In this document: one piece after another, positions 36,837 to 45,525 of the stretch
How the letters are laid out: every line of letters begins with the position of its first letter
Numbering within the stretch: the first letter of the stretch is position 1
Origin: Burkholderiaceae bacterium
Lineage (GTDB): Bacteria > Pseudomonadota > Gammaproteobacteria > Burkholderiales > Burkholderiaceae_C
Length of the DNA stretch: 64,000 nt
Assembly: GCA_024235915.1 (NCBI GenBank)
Contig: JACKLO010000011.1
Location: 1-64,000, forward strand
Reading direction: 5' to 3'
Position numbers and translations under genes: made by a program
Notes under the pieces: model-generated
What the model was told of the DNA's origin: nothing
Seen by the model: the letters and a program-made list of their open reading frames with translations, nothing else
Databases searched by the model: none

Positions 36837-37751
36837 TCAGCCTGCGCCGGCTCGGGTCGTCGGCAGTTGGGCGAGCAAGGCGGCTCGAAACGCGTCCAGC
36901 AATGGGGTCTGGGGCGCCGAAGGTCGCGTCAGCATCACCAACGTTCGCTTGAAGGCCAGCATCGGCAGCGGCAAGGCCTGCACCCGGCCCACCCAGTCGT
37001 GCAGCACCGAGACCGGCACGGCCGCCAGCAGGTCGGATCCGGCCTGCAGGCCCAGCACCACGGCCGACATGTACTCCGCCTCGACCACCACCTGCGGCGG
37101 TGGCGCACCGGCGGCCGAGAAGATCTGGGTGAGCAGGCGGCGCGATGCGCTCTCTCGCGAAGGCATCACCCAGCCATAAGGGGCGAGGTCCGGCAGGGCC
37201 AGCGTGCGCCGGCCGGCCAGGGGGTGGTCTGCGCGGGCGGCGACGCGCACCTCGTCCTCGCCCACGACCAGCTGCTGGCAGCTGAAGTCGTGACCGGGAT
37301 AGGCCGGCGCCAGGGCGGTGTCCAGATCGCCGCGTTCCACGGCGTCGTTGAGCCGGTCCGAGGTGTCGATGCGCAGGGACAGGCGCAGGCCGGGCCGCTG
37401 GCGCACGAGTTCGGTCAGCACGGCCACGACCCGCGAACGGGCCTCCGGGTTGGTGACGCCCACCCGCAGCAGGCCGGCGTGCTGGGCCCGCAGGTCGCTG
37501 GCCAGGTGGTCGAGTTCGGCGTGCTGGGCCTGCAGCCGGCGGGCCGACTCCAGGAACAACTCGCCCTCGGCCGTCAGCCGGGCGCCGCCGGCGCCCCGCT
37601 CGAACAGCGCCACGCCGGCATCGGCTTCCAGGCGGCGGATGGCCTTGGTCACCGCCGGCTGGCTGATGCCCAGCTCGCGCGATGCCCGCCCGAAGTGCTG
37701 CTGACGGGCGACTTCCAGGAAATAGCCGATGTCGCTGAGCGTGAATGCCAT
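36837..37751 (-). CDS. LysR-family transcriptional regulator
   Basis: This 304-residue regulator has an N-terminal winged helix-turn-helix (FLEVARQQHFGRASRELGISQPAVTKAIRRLEADAGVALFERG, residues 10-52) and a substrate-binding domain from about 90. LysR proteins respond to a metabolite of the pathway they control and usually regulate adjacent genes. Here the candidates are the sulfatase cluster downstream on the same strand and, less likely, the divergent LytS gene. No clear T-N11-A box could be picked out in the 130 bp upstream. Confidence 0.92.
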   Translation of the reverse strand: MAFTLSDIGYFLEVARQQHFGRASRELGISQPAVTKAIRRLEADAGVALFERGAGGARLTAEGELFLESARRLQAQHAELDHLASDLRAQHAGLLRVGVTNPEARSRVVAVLTELVRQRPGLRLSLRIDTSDRLNDAVERGDLDTALAPAYPGHDFSCQQLVVGEDEVRVAARADHPLAGRRTLALPDLAPYGWVMPSRESASRRLLTQIFSAAGAPPPQVVVEAEYMSAVVLGLQAGSDLLAAVPVSVLHDWVGRVQALPLPMLAFKRTLVMLTRPSAPQTPLLDAFRAALLAQLPTTRAGAG

Positions 37752-37881
37752 GCTCTGAAGTTATCACCTGTGTGCCGGGCCATGCCTGGTTTCGTCGTTC
37801 AGGGCCGGCGCACCGTCGTTCGTCGCAGCACCCTGGCGGCCCGCTTGGCCGGCGCGGGCGCGCCGGCTACGCTGCGTGCCC

Positions 37882-38967
37882 ATGCACACCACCACTGCCT
37901 CGCCGAACTCTCCCTGGGCCGCGCTCAGCCTGCGCAGCGTGGTGATCGCGCTGGGCCTGGGCCTGGCGGCTGCGGCGGCGCTGAACCCGATCTTCATCAC
38001 CCCGTTCCCCATCCTGCTCGGGCGGACCGTGTTCCTGGCGATGGCGCTGCTGCTGACCTATGTGGCCACCGGCGCGGTGCTGCTGAGGCTGATGCCGTCG
38101 CGCATGCCGGCCTGGGGCCGGCAGACGCTGCAGGTGGTGGCGGTGGCGGTGGCCGCGCCCATGGCCGCCTTCATCGGCGCCACCGTGTCCGCCGGCGGCA
38201 GCATCGGCACGGTGCTGGACACGCCCGCCCGCATGCTGGGCTTTCTGTGGATCGCCGCGGTGGCGCTGATCCTCGGCCTGGTCATCACCGCCGCGGCGCT
38301 ATTGCGCGAACGCGAACACCGCGAAGCCGAACGATCGCTGCAGTTCGAACTCGAGCGCAGCCGGCTGGAGAAACAGGCGCTGGACGCACGCATGAACCTG
38401 CTACAGGCGCAGATCGAACCGCACTTCCTGTTCAACACGCTGGCCAATGTGCAGGCCCTGGTGGAGACCGGTTCGCCCCGCGCCGCGTCGGTGCTCAGCA
38501 GCCTGATCGCCTACCTGCGCGCTGCCGTGCCGCGCCTGCACGACGGTGCGCCGACCTTGGGGCGCGAACTGGAACTGGTCCGCGCCTACCTCGCGCTGAT
38601 GCAGATGCGCATGCCCGACCGGCTGCAGTACCGCCTCGACGTGCCTGAGGTGCTGGGCAGCCACCGCTTCCCGCCGATGGCCCTGCTCACGCTGGTGGAA
38701 AACGCCGTGCGTCATGGCATCGACCCGACGGAGGACGGTGGCGAGATCGTGGTTGGCGGCCATGTCGAACCGGGTGGCGACCTGCGGTTGTGGGTGGCCG
38801 ACAGCGGGGCCGGCATGGCCGAGCACGCGGCACCGGGCACCGGCCTGAACAACCTGCGCGACCGCCTGGCGGCCTTCTTTGGTCAGAGGGCGGAACTGCA
38901 GATGTCGGAAGCCGAGCCGCATGGCCTGCGGGCCGAGATCCTGATCCCGGCCGAGGCCCAGCCATGA
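37882..38967 (+). CDS. LytS/AlgZ-type sensor histidine kinase
   Basis: This 361-residue membrane kinase has four N-terminal transmembrane helices (about residues 18-145), a short coiled coil (REREHREAERSLQFELERSRLEKQAL), and the His_kinase domain with LQAQIEPHFLFNTLANVQALVETG. An ATPase with LLTLVENAVRHGI, VADSGAGM and GTGLNNLRDRLAAFFG follows. It belongs to the group that pairs with LytTR regulators, and such a regulator overlaps its stop codon. ATG at 37882 is preferred; a GTG two codons earlier is possible. The signal is unknown. Confidence 0.9.
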   Translation: MHTTTASPNSPWAALSLRSVVIALGLGLAAAAALNPIFITPFPILLGRTVFLAMALLLTYVATGAVLLRLMPSRMPAWGRQTLQVVAVAVAAPMAAFIGATVSAGGSIGTVLDTPARMLGFLWIAAVALILGLVITAAALLREREHREAERSLQFELERSRLEKQALDARMNLLQAQIEPHFLFNTLANVQALVETGSPRAASVLSSLIAYLRAAVPRLHDGAPTLGRELELVRAYLALMQMRMPDRLQYRLDVPEVLGSHRFPPMALLTLVENAVRHGIDPTEDGGEIVVGGHVEPGGDLRLWVADSGAGMAEHAAPGTGLNNLRDRLAAFFGQRAELQMSEAEPHGLRAEILIPAEAQP

Positions 38968-39773
38968 GCACGTCGACCGCCCAGACTGCCGCAACCGCGC
39001 CAACAGCCCCATCGGCGCTCATTGCCGATGACGAACCGCTGCTGCGCGAGCGCCTGGCCCAGCACCTGGCCCGTGCCTGGCCCGACCTGCAGATCGTGGC
39101 CCAGGCCCGCAATGGGCGCGAGGCCTTGGAACTGTTCGACGAACTGACGCCGCAGGTGGTGTTCCTGGACGTGCACATGCCCGGGCTCAACGGCATCGAG
39201 ACTGCGCGCGGCATCGCGCACCGGGCCGAGGTGGTGTTCGTGACCGCCTACGAACAGTACGCCGTGCAGGCCTTCGAGCAAGGGGCGCTGGATTACCTGG
39301 TCAAGCCCTTCGACGAAGCGCGATTGGGCGAGACGGTGCGCCGCCTGCAGCAGCGGCTGAGACGCCCGGAGACGCCGTCGGACGCCCTGGAGCCGGTGCT
39401 CGACCGCCTGGCGGCCGAACTGCGCCGTCGCCAGGGCGCCGGCACCGGCTGGCTGCAATGGATCAAGGCCTCGGTAGGCAACAGCGTGCGCCTCATCCCG
39501 GTGAGTGAACTGGTTTACCTCAAGAGCGACGAGAAATACACGCTGGTGGTCTGGGCCGGTGGTGAGGCGCTGATCCGTCGCACCATCCGCGAACTGGCCG
39601 ACGAGCTGGACCCCGACCGCTTCGTGCAGGTGCACCGCTCGGTCATCGTCAACCTGCACCAGGTGGCCCAGGTGGTGCGCGGCGCCAACGAGACGGCCGA
39701 TGTGCACCTCAAGGGCCGCAGCGAGGTGTTGCCGGTCAGCCGCAGCTACCTGCACCTGTTCCGGCAGATGTAG
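38964..39773 (+). CDS. LytTR-family response regulator
   Basis: This 269-residue regulator has a receiver domain at about residues 17-130 (LIADDEPLLRERL, VVFLDVHMPGLNG, YLVKPFDE) and a C-terminal LytTR DNA-binding domain from about 165 (SVRLIPVSELVYLKSDEKYTLVV, RFVQVHRSVIVNL). It starts within the sensor kinase stop codon (ATGA), so the pair is translated together. It resembles AlgR/LytR-type regulators that control alginate, cell-surface or metabolite uptake genes. The targets are not evident here. Confidence 0.92.
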   Translation: MSTSTAQTAATAPTAPSALIADDEPLLRERLAQHLARAWPDLQIVAQARNGREALELFDELTPQVVFLDVHMPGLNGIETARGIAHRAEVVFVTAYEQYAVQAFEQGALDYLVKPFDEARLGETVRRLQQRLRRPETPSDALEPVLDRLAAELRRRQGAGTGWLQWIKASVGNSVRLIPVSELVYLKSDEKYTLVVWAGGEALIRRTIRELADELDPDRFVQVHRSVIVNLHQVAQVVRGANETADVHLKGRSEVLPVSRSYLHLFRQM

Positions 39774-39774
39774 C

Positions 39775-39814
39775 GGCGCTGGCCGCAGCCTGGCAGGGCC
39801 GGCCGTTCAGCGCC
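39775..39814. terminator. Long-loop inverted repeat between convergent genes
   Basis: GGCGCTG (39775-39781) and CAGCGCC (39808-39814) form outer arms, with inner GGCCG and CGGCC pairing closer to the loop. The structure begins one base past the regulator stop and overlaps the stop of the convergent sugar-kinase gene. It lacks a T tract. Confidence 0.35.
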
Positions 39815-40706
39815 AGAGCCAGGCCGCGCCGCGCACGCCCGAGGCGTCGCCATGCTTGGCCGTGACCAGTCGCGTGCGCGGCGGGTCGTCGGTGCCAGCG
39901 CAGAAGACCCAACGGGCCCATTGCGCCTGCACCCGGTCGGCGAGGCCCGGCAGCTGCGATACCCCGCCCGCGAACACGATGACGTCCGGGTCGAGCAGGT
40001 TGACCACGCTGGCCAGCGCCCGCGCCAGGCGATGGCTGTGGCGGTCCAGGGTGGCGGCGGCCGCAGCGTCGCCCGCTGCGGCGGCTTCGGCGATGGCCTG
40101 CACCGGTTGCCCGGGCTGACCATGATCCCGCGCGATCGCCGGCCCGCTGAGCCAGGTTTCGTTGCAGCCCTGGCGGCCACAGTAGCAGGCGGGGCCCGGG
40201 AACTCGTCGACGCCCGCCCAGGGCAGCGGGTTGTGGCCCCATTCGCCGGCCAGGCCGTTGGCGCCGGCCAGCACCCGGCTGTTCACCGCGATGCCACCGC
40301 CCACGCCGGTGCCCAGGATGACGGCAAAGACCACGCCGGCGCCCGCTGCGGCACCATCGGTGGCTTCCGACAGCGCCAGGCAGTTGGCGTCGTTGGCCAG
40401 GCGCAGCGGGCGCGCGAGCAGGGCCTCCAGGTCGGCCTGCAGCGGCTGGCCGTTGAGGCAGGTGGAATTCGCGTTCTTGATGCGGCCCGCGGCGGTGAGC
40501 GCGCCCGGGTGACCGACGCCCACGCTGGCGACCGGGCCGCAGGCGTCTTCGGCCTGTGCCACCAGACCGGCCACGGCGTGCAGCGTGGCCGCGTAGTCGC
40601 CGGCCGGCGTGGGCATGCGCTGGCGCCAGACGGTGGCGCCGCCGGCGTCCAGCACAGCGGCCTCGATCTTCGTGCCGCCCAGGTCGATGCCCAGCGCCAG
40701 GCCCAT
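39807..40706 (-). CDS. ROK-family sugar kinase (fructokinase/N-acetylglucosamine kinase-like)
   Basis: This 299-residue ROK kinase has the ATP-binding start LGIDLGGTKIEAAVLD, the sugar-binding NDANCLALSEA and GTGVGGGIAV, the EWGHNPLPW loop and the zinc motif CYCGRQGCNETWLSG. It phosphorylates a hexose or N-acetylhexosamine. NagK and Mak share these motifs and cannot be separated here. It lies 32 bp downstream of the aminopeptidase gene on the same strand and may be cotranscribed, though no functional link is obvious. Confidence 0.88.
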   Translation of the reverse strand: MGLALGIDLGGTKIEAAVLDAGGATVWRQRMPTPAGDYAATLHAVAGLVAQAEDACGPVASVGVGHPGALTAAGRIKNANSTCLNGQPLQADLEALLARPLRLANDANCLALSEATDGAAAGAGVVFAVILGTGVGGGIAVNSRVLAGANGLAGEWGHNPLPWAGVDEFPGPACYCGRQGCNETWLSGPAIARDHGQPGQPVQAIAEAAAAGDAAAAATLDRHSHRLARALASVVNLLDPDVIVFAGGVSQLPGLADRVQAQWARWVFCAGTDDPPRTRLVTAKHGDASGVRGAAWLWR

Positions 40707-40738
40707 GGCGGCGCTCGTGGGGGGGAGCGGGCCGGCCG

Positions 40739-42538
40739 TCAGATCGGCTCGGTGCGCTGCAGCAGCCAGGCCAGGGCGTCACCGCTGACGCGCGGGCGCA
40801 GCCGTTCGCGCACGGTGGCGTGGTAGGCGTTGAGCCAGTCGATCTCATCGGCGCGCAGCAGCGAGCGTTCGATGCAGCGGGTGTCGATGGGGCACAGCGT
40901 CAGTGTCTCGAAGGCCAGGAATTCGCCGAACTCGCTCTCGCCGGCGCTCACGTTGAGCACCAGGTTCTCGATGCGCACGCCCCAGCGGCCGGGCCGGTAG
41001 AGGCCGGGTTCGATGGAGGTGATCATGCCCGGTTGCATGGCCATGTCGGGCGTGGGCACGGCCTTGCTGATGCTCTGCGGACCTTCGTGCACGTTCAGGA
41101 AGTAGCCCACGCCGTGGCCGGTGCCGTGGCCGAACTCCAGGTTCTCGGCCCACAGCGGCGCACGCGCCAGCGCGTCCAGCATGGGGCTGGCGGTGCCGCG
41201 CGGGAAGCGGGCGCGTGACAGGTTCAGCGTGCCCTTGAGCACCAGGGTGTAGTCGCGCTTCATCTCGGCACTGACGGTGCCGATGGGCCAGACGCGGGTG
41301 ATGTCGGTGGTGCCGCCCAGGTACTGGCCGCCGCTGTCGATGAGCAGCAGGCCGTCACCTTCGATGCGGGCGTGGGACGCCGGCGTGGCCCGGTAGTGCG
41401 GCATCGCGCCATTGGCGTTGTAGCCGGCGATGACCGGGAAGCTCAGGCCGACGAAGCCGCTGCGGCGGGCCCGGGCCGCGGACAGGTGCTCGTCCACCGT
41501 CAGTTCGGTCATCGGTTCGCCACGCGCCAGCGCGGCCTCGAACCAGGCGTAGAACTCGCACATGGCCGCGCCGTCCTCGGCCATGGCCTCGCGGATGTGG
41601 GCCGCTTCGTCGGCGGTCTTGCGGCTCTTGGCCAGGGTGCTGGGGTTGGTGGCCTCGACCACGTGGGCCTGGGCGATCGCCTGGCGCAGGCCCAGGGTGA
41701 CGCGCCTGGGGTCCAGCAGCACGGTGGCATCGGCCGGCAGCGCCGCCAGCGTGGCGGCGGTGGCGTCGTAGTCGGCGAGCACCACCCCGTCGGCGGCCAG
41801 CGTGGCCGCGAGCGCAGCGTCCACCTTGCCGGCGCCGACGAACAGCGTCGCGGTGTCCTGCGCGATCAGCAGGTGGGCCAGGAACACCGGGTTGTAGTGC
41901 ACGTCGCTGCCGCGCAGGTTGGTGATCCAGGCGATGTCGTCCACGGTGGACACCAGGTGGTGGCTGGCACCCCGGTCGGCCATCGCGGCGCGCACGGCGG
42001 CCAGCTTGCTGGCGCGCGTCACCGGCGCAAACGGTGCGCTGTGTTCGTACACCGGTGCGGCCGGCAGGGCGGGGCGGCCGGGCCAGGCTTGCTGCAGCAG
42101 GTCGACGTCGGTGCGCAGCGCCACGCCGGCGGACTGCAGCCGTTCGCGCAACTGCTGTGCGGCGGCCAGGCCCAGCACCTGGCCGTCAACCAGCACCGTG
42201 CCGCCGCGCGGCACGGTGCCCGCCAGCCAGTCCACGTGTTCGGCCGACGCGCCGGAGGCGATCTTCACCAGGTCGATGCCGGTGCCGGCGAGCTCGGCCT
42301 CGGCCTGCGTCCAGTAGCGGCTGTCGGCGAACACAGCCGCCTGGCCCCGCGTGACCACCAGCGTGCCCATGGACCCGGTGAAGCCGCTCAGCCACTGGCG
42401 GCCCTGGTAGCGCTCGGGCAGGTATTCGCTCAGGTGCGGGTCGCTGGAGGGCACCAGCAGGGCGTCGGCGCCGGCGGTGGCCAGGGCGTCCTGCACGCGC
42501 TGGATGCGCAGGCGGTGTTCGGAGACGCGGGTGTCCAT
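40739..42538 (-). CDS. pepP: Xaa-Pro aminopeptidase (M24B, three-domain type)
   Basis: This 599-residue enzyme removes N-terminal residues preceding proline. Two creatinase-like N-terminal domains (about 1-290) precede the pita-bread catalytic domain. Metal ligands are visible in LLIDSGGQYLGGTTDITR (two Asp), the GHGTGHGVGYFLNVHEGP His, ITSIEPGLY (Glu) and VRIENL (Glu). An extra C-terminal segment with SLLRADEIDWLNAYH is typical of the long XPNPEP1-like form rather than the 440-residue E. coli PepP. It appears cytoplasmic. Confidence 0.92.
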   Translation of the reverse strand: MDTRVSEHRLRIQRVQDALATAGADALLVPSSDPHLSEYLPERYQGRQWLSGFTGSMGTLVVTRGQAAVFADSRYWTQAEAELAGTGIDLVKIASGASAEHVDWLAGTVPRGGTVLVDGQVLGLAAAQQLRERLQSAGVALRTDVDLLQQAWPGRPALPAAPVYEHSAPFAPVTRASKLAAVRAAMADRGASHHLVSTVDDIAWITNLRGSDVHYNPVFLAHLLIAQDTATLFVGAGKVDAALAATLAADGVVLADYDATAATLAALPADATVLLDPRRVTLGLRQAIAQAHVVEATNPSTLAKSRKTADEAAHIREAMAEDGAAMCEFYAWFEAALARGEPMTELTVDEHLSAARARRSGFVGLSFPVIAGYNANGAMPHYRATPASHARIEGDGLLLIDSGGQYLGGTTDITRVWPIGTVSAEMKRDYTLVLKGTLNLSRARFPRGTASPMLDALARAPLWAENLEFGHGTGHGVGYFLNVHEGPQSISKAVPTPDMAMQPGMITSIEPGLYRPGRWGVRIENLVLNVSAGESEFGEFLAFETLTLCPIDTRCIERSLLRADEIDWLNAYHATVRERLRPRVSGDALAWLLQRTEPI

Positions 42539-42575
42539 GGGCGGTTCTGCGGAATCGGTGGCGAAGGCGCGAATT

Positions 42576-42851
42576 CTAGGAGGCTGTCGGGTTTTGGGAG
42601 TGCCCCGCGCCGGGGCGAGTCAGGGTGCCAGCCCAGGCGTCGGCGAGGCCGCGGGACGGGCGCCCACAACGAGCGGGCAACGACGGATGGCATCCTGAAT
42701 CGCCCCGGCCCGCAGGGGTCGGCCACCAAGGGCCCTGCTGCGGCTTTGCCGGCGCTGGCCGGACGGCCACCGCCGGCGGCGCGCCGGCGCCTGGCATCAA
42801 TGCCCTTGGCGGCCGAACGCGGGGTCCTCCCAAAGCCTGACAACCTCCTAG
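42576..42851. repeat. Intergenic element with 25-bp terminal inverted repeats
   Basis: The two ends, 42576-42600 and 42827-42851, are inverted copies matching at 22 of 25 positions, each beginning CTAGGAGG. Weaker inverted similarity continues inward, so both strands translate to related RRLSGFG-type strings. The roughly 276-bp unit fills most of the 382-bp gap between the pepP start and the next gene. It has no protein-coding potential I trust and no clear target-site duplication. A MITE-like or palindromic dispersed repeat fits best. Confidence 0.6.
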
Positions 42852-42920
42852 GAGTGGCCCGATTGACGCGCACGCGCCAGGGTGGGAACGTGCCGGGCAC
42901 GCACTGTTCGTGGAGCACCC

Positions 42921-43478
42921 ATGGCCGACCCTGCCGCCGCACTGGCCACCCAGGTCAGGAACATCGAGACCCGCACGGGCAAGTCCCTGGCCGAACTGCA
43001 GTCCCTGGTGGCCGGCTGCGGCCAGGACAAGGTGGCCGGCCAGCGCAGCTGGCTGATGCAGTCCCTGGGCCTCGGTTATGGTGACGCCAACACGGTGGTG
43101 ATGCTGGCCAAGCAGGCGGCGGCCGCGCCCGCGCCGTCCGCGGACCCGCTGGACGCGATCTACGCCGGCCCCAAGGCCGGCCTGCGTGTCCTGCATGACG
43201 CGCTGATGGCGCAGATCCAAACCCTCGGGCCGTTCGAAGTGGCGCCCAAGCAGAAGTACGTCAGCCTGCGCGGCAAGAAGCAGTTCGCCATGCTGGGCCC
43301 GGCCACCAAGACCGAGGTGGAACTGGGCCTGAACGCGAAGGACCTGCCCGACCACCCGCGCCTGAAGAAGCTGGCGCCCGGCGGCATGTGCCAGGCGACG
43401 GTGCGGTTGTCCGCCACGGATCAGATCGACGCGACGCTGATGGGGTGGCTGCGCACGGCTTACGATGCGGCAAAGTGA
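42921..43478 (+). CDS. DUF4287/DUF5655 domain protein
   Basis: This 185-residue soluble protein appears to have two modules. The N-terminal DUF4287 module has VRNIETRTGKSLAELQSLVAG and WLMQSLGLGYGDANTVVMLAK (residues 5-62). The C-terminal DUF5655 module has DALMAQIQTLGPFEVAPKQKYVSLRGKKQFAML and the RLKKLAPGGMCQATVRLSA end. The latter fold binds unknown ligands and is seen in many uncharacterised proteins. It sits immediately upstream of the aminotransferase, 22 bp apart, so cotranscription is likely. No function is assigned. Confidence 0.75.
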   Translation: MADPAAALATQVRNIETRTGKSLAELQSLVAGCGQDKVAGQRSWLMQSLGLGYGDANTVVMLAKQAAAAPAPSADPLDAIYAGPKAGLRVLHDALMAQIQTLGPFEVAPKQKYVSLRGKKQFAMLGPATKTEVELGLNAKDLPDHPRLKKLAPGGMCQATVRLSATDQIDATLMGWLRTAYDAAK

Positions 43479-43500
43479 ATTGCACACAGGAGACCGCTGA

Positions 43501-44628
43501 ATGCCCGGCCTGCGCCCCGACGTCGACCCCGACGGTTTGCTTGAATATTCCGTCGTCTACACCGACCGCGCCCTCAACCACATGTCGCAGCGCTTCCAGG
43601 GTGCGTTGCGCGAGGTGTCGGCGACGCTGAAGGAGGTCTACGGCGCGCGTTCGGCCATCGTCGTGCCTGGCAGCGGCAGCACCGGCATGGAAGCCACGGC
43701 GCGCCAGTTCGCCGGTGGCCAGAAGTGCCTGATCGTGCGCAACGGCTGGTTCAGCTACCGCTGGACGCAGATCCTGGAGATGAGCGGCATCGCGCCCGAC
43801 CCGGTGGTGCTGAAGGCGCGCCGCACCGGCCCTGGCGCCACGGCACCCTTTGCGCCGGCGCCGGTGGATGAGGTGGTGGCCGCGATCCGCGAGACCAAAC
43901 CGGCCGTGGTCTTTGCGCCCCACGTGGAAACCTCGGCCGGCCTGATGCTGCCCGATGCCTACATCGCCGCCGTGGCGGAGGCCGTGCACGCGGAAGGGGG
44001 CCTGATGGTGCTGGACTGCATCGCCAGCGGCGCCGCCTGGGTGGACATGAAGGCCACTGGCGTGGACGTGCTGCTGAGTGCACCGCAGAAGGGCTGGAGC
44101 AGCACGCCCTGCGCCGGCCTGGTGATGCTGTCCGACCGCGCCCGCGAGCGCATCGACGCCACCAGCAGCAGCAGCTTCTCGCTGGACCTGAAGAAGTGGC
44201 TCGGCATCATCGAGACCTACGAGAACGGCGCTCACGCCTACCACGCGACCTACCCCACGGACGGGCTGGTGCAACTGCGTGACGCGATGGCGGAACTGCG
44301 CGCCTTCGGCTTCGCCAACGCCAAGGCCGCGCAGGCGGACCTGGGCCGGCGCGTGCGGGCGATGTTCGCCGAACGCGGCATCGGCAGCGTGGCGGCACCG
44401 GGTTTCGAGGCGCCGGGGGTGGTGGTCAGCTACACCGGCCGCGACGACTGGCAGAACACCAAGGCCTGGGCGGCCCAGGGCCTGCAGATTGCCGGCGGCG
44501 TGCCGCTGGCCTGCGACGAAGGACCGGACTTCAAGACCTTCCGCGTCGGCCTGTTCGGCATCGACAAGTGGCGTGATGTCGACGCCGCCGTGGCGCGGCT
44601 GAAGGCGGCGCTGGACGCGGTGTCCTGA
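43501..44628 (+). CDS. Class V aminotransferase (alanine/serine-glyoxylate aminotransferase-like)
   Basis: This 375-residue PLP enzyme follows a good ribosome site (AGGAGA). It contains VVPGSGSTGMEATARQFA, the phosphate-binding region, ETSAGLMLPDAYIAAV, the Asp that contacts the pyridine nitrogen (MVLDCIASGAAW), and the Schiff-base Lys in LLSAPQKGWSSTPC. This group includes alanine-glyoxylate and serine-glyoxylate aminotransferases and 2-aminoethylphosphonate relatives. The neighbours do not decide the substrate, although the kynurenine genes that follow on the other strand release alanine. Confidence 0.85.
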   Translation: MPGLRPDVDPDGLLEYSVVYTDRALNHMSQRFQGALREVSATLKEVYGARSAIVVPGSGSTGMEATARQFAGGQKCLIVRNGWFSYRWTQILEMSGIAPDPVVLKARRTGPGATAPFAPAPVDEVVAAIRETKPAVVFAPHVETSAGLMLPDAYIAAVAEAVHAEGGLMVLDCIASGAAWVDMKATGVDVLLSAPQKGWSSTPCAGLVMLSDRARERIDATSSSSFSLDLKKWLGIIETYENGAHAYHATYPTDGLVQLRDAMAELRAFGFANAKAAQADLGRRVRAMFAERGIGSVAAPGFEAPGVVVSYTGRDDWQNTKAWAAQGLQIAGGVPLACDEGPDFKTFRVGLFGIDKWRDVDAAVARLKAALDAVS

Positions 44629-44661
44629 GTCGGAACCCGGCGCCTGCGGGCCGGTGAGCCG

Positions 44662-45525
44662 TCAGAGGTCCGTGCGCAGCGCCCAGATCTCCGGGAACAG
44701 CACCGTGTCCAGCATCTTGCGCAGGTAGCCGACACCGTTGGTGCCGCCGGTGCCGCGCTTGAAGCCGATCACCCGCTCGACCGTGGTCAGGTGGCGGAAG
44801 CGCCAGAGGCGGAAGGCGTCCTCCAGGTCGGTCAGTTCCTCGCCCAGCTGGTAGAGGTCCCAGTGCGTGGCCGGGTCGCGGTAGACCTGCAGCCAGGCGG
44901 CTTCGACCCCGGCGCTGGCCGTGTAGGGCTGCGTCCAGTCGCGTTCGATCGCGTCCGACGGCACCGGCAGGCCGCGCCGCGCCAGCAGGCGCAGCGCCTC
45001 GTCGTAGAGCGACGGTGCGCGGTAGGCGGCGTCCACCTGCGCCAGGCGTTCCGGCGCATGTTCATGCGGCTTGAGCATGGCCGCGTTCTTGTTGCCCAGG
45101 CTGAACTCGATGCAGCGGTACTGCCAGCTCTGGAAGCCGCTGCTCCGGGCCAGGTAGGGGCGGATGGCGCTGTACTCCGGCGGCGTCATCGTGCCCAGCA
45201 CGTCCCAGGCGTGCACCAGCTGCTCCATGATCTTGGACACGCGCGCCAGCATCTTGAAGGCCGGCTGCAGCTGGTCGGCCGCCACCAACCGGATCGCGGC
45301 GCCCAGCTCGTGCAGCATCAGCTTCATCCAGAGCTCGCTGGTCTGGTGCTGCACGATGAACAGCATCTCGTCGTGCCCCGGGGACAGCGGGTGCTGTGCG
45401 CCCAGCAGCTCGTCCAGGTGCAGGTAGTCGCCGTAACTCATGTCGGCGCTGAAGTCGAGCTGGGCGTCGTGGTGGCCGGGTGCGGCGCTGCCGCCCTGGC
45501 CGTGGTCGATCGGGCAACCGCTCAT
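44662..45525 (-). CDS. kynA: Tryptophan 2,3-dioxygenase
   Basis: This 287-residue heme dioxygenase opens the indole ring of tryptophan to N-formylkynurenine. Diagnostic segments are DFSADMSYGDYLHLDELLGAQ, DEMLFIVQHQTSELWMKLMLHELG, the SSGFQSWQYRCIEFSLGNKN loop, and RFRHLTTVERVIGFKRGTGGTNGVGYLRKMLD near the end. The first, shorter part (MSGCPIDHGQGGSAAPGHHD) is a typical Burkholderiales extension. Its start overlaps the kynU stop (ATGA). It is the third gene of the kynB-kynU-kynA operon. Confidence 0.96.
   Translation of the reverse strand: MSGCPIDHGQGGSAAPGHHDAQLDFSADMSYGDYLHLDELLGAQHPLSPGHDEMLFIVQHQTSELWMKLMLHELGAAIRLVAADQLQPAFKMLARVSKIMEQLVHAWDVLGTMTPPEYSAIRPYLARSSGFQSWQYRCIEFSLGNKNAAMLKPHEHAPERLAQVDAAYRAPSLYDEALRLLARRGLPVPSDAIERDWTQPYTASAGVEAAWLQVYRDPATHWDLYQLGEELTDLEDAFRLWRFRHLTTVERVIGFKRGTGGTNGVGYLRKMLDTVLFPEIWALRTDL

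Noticed and set aside
42430..42942. Possible 170-codon protein over the inverted-repeat element
   Set aside because: Its translation reflects the palindrome, with related strings on both strands, and it overlaps the pepP start.
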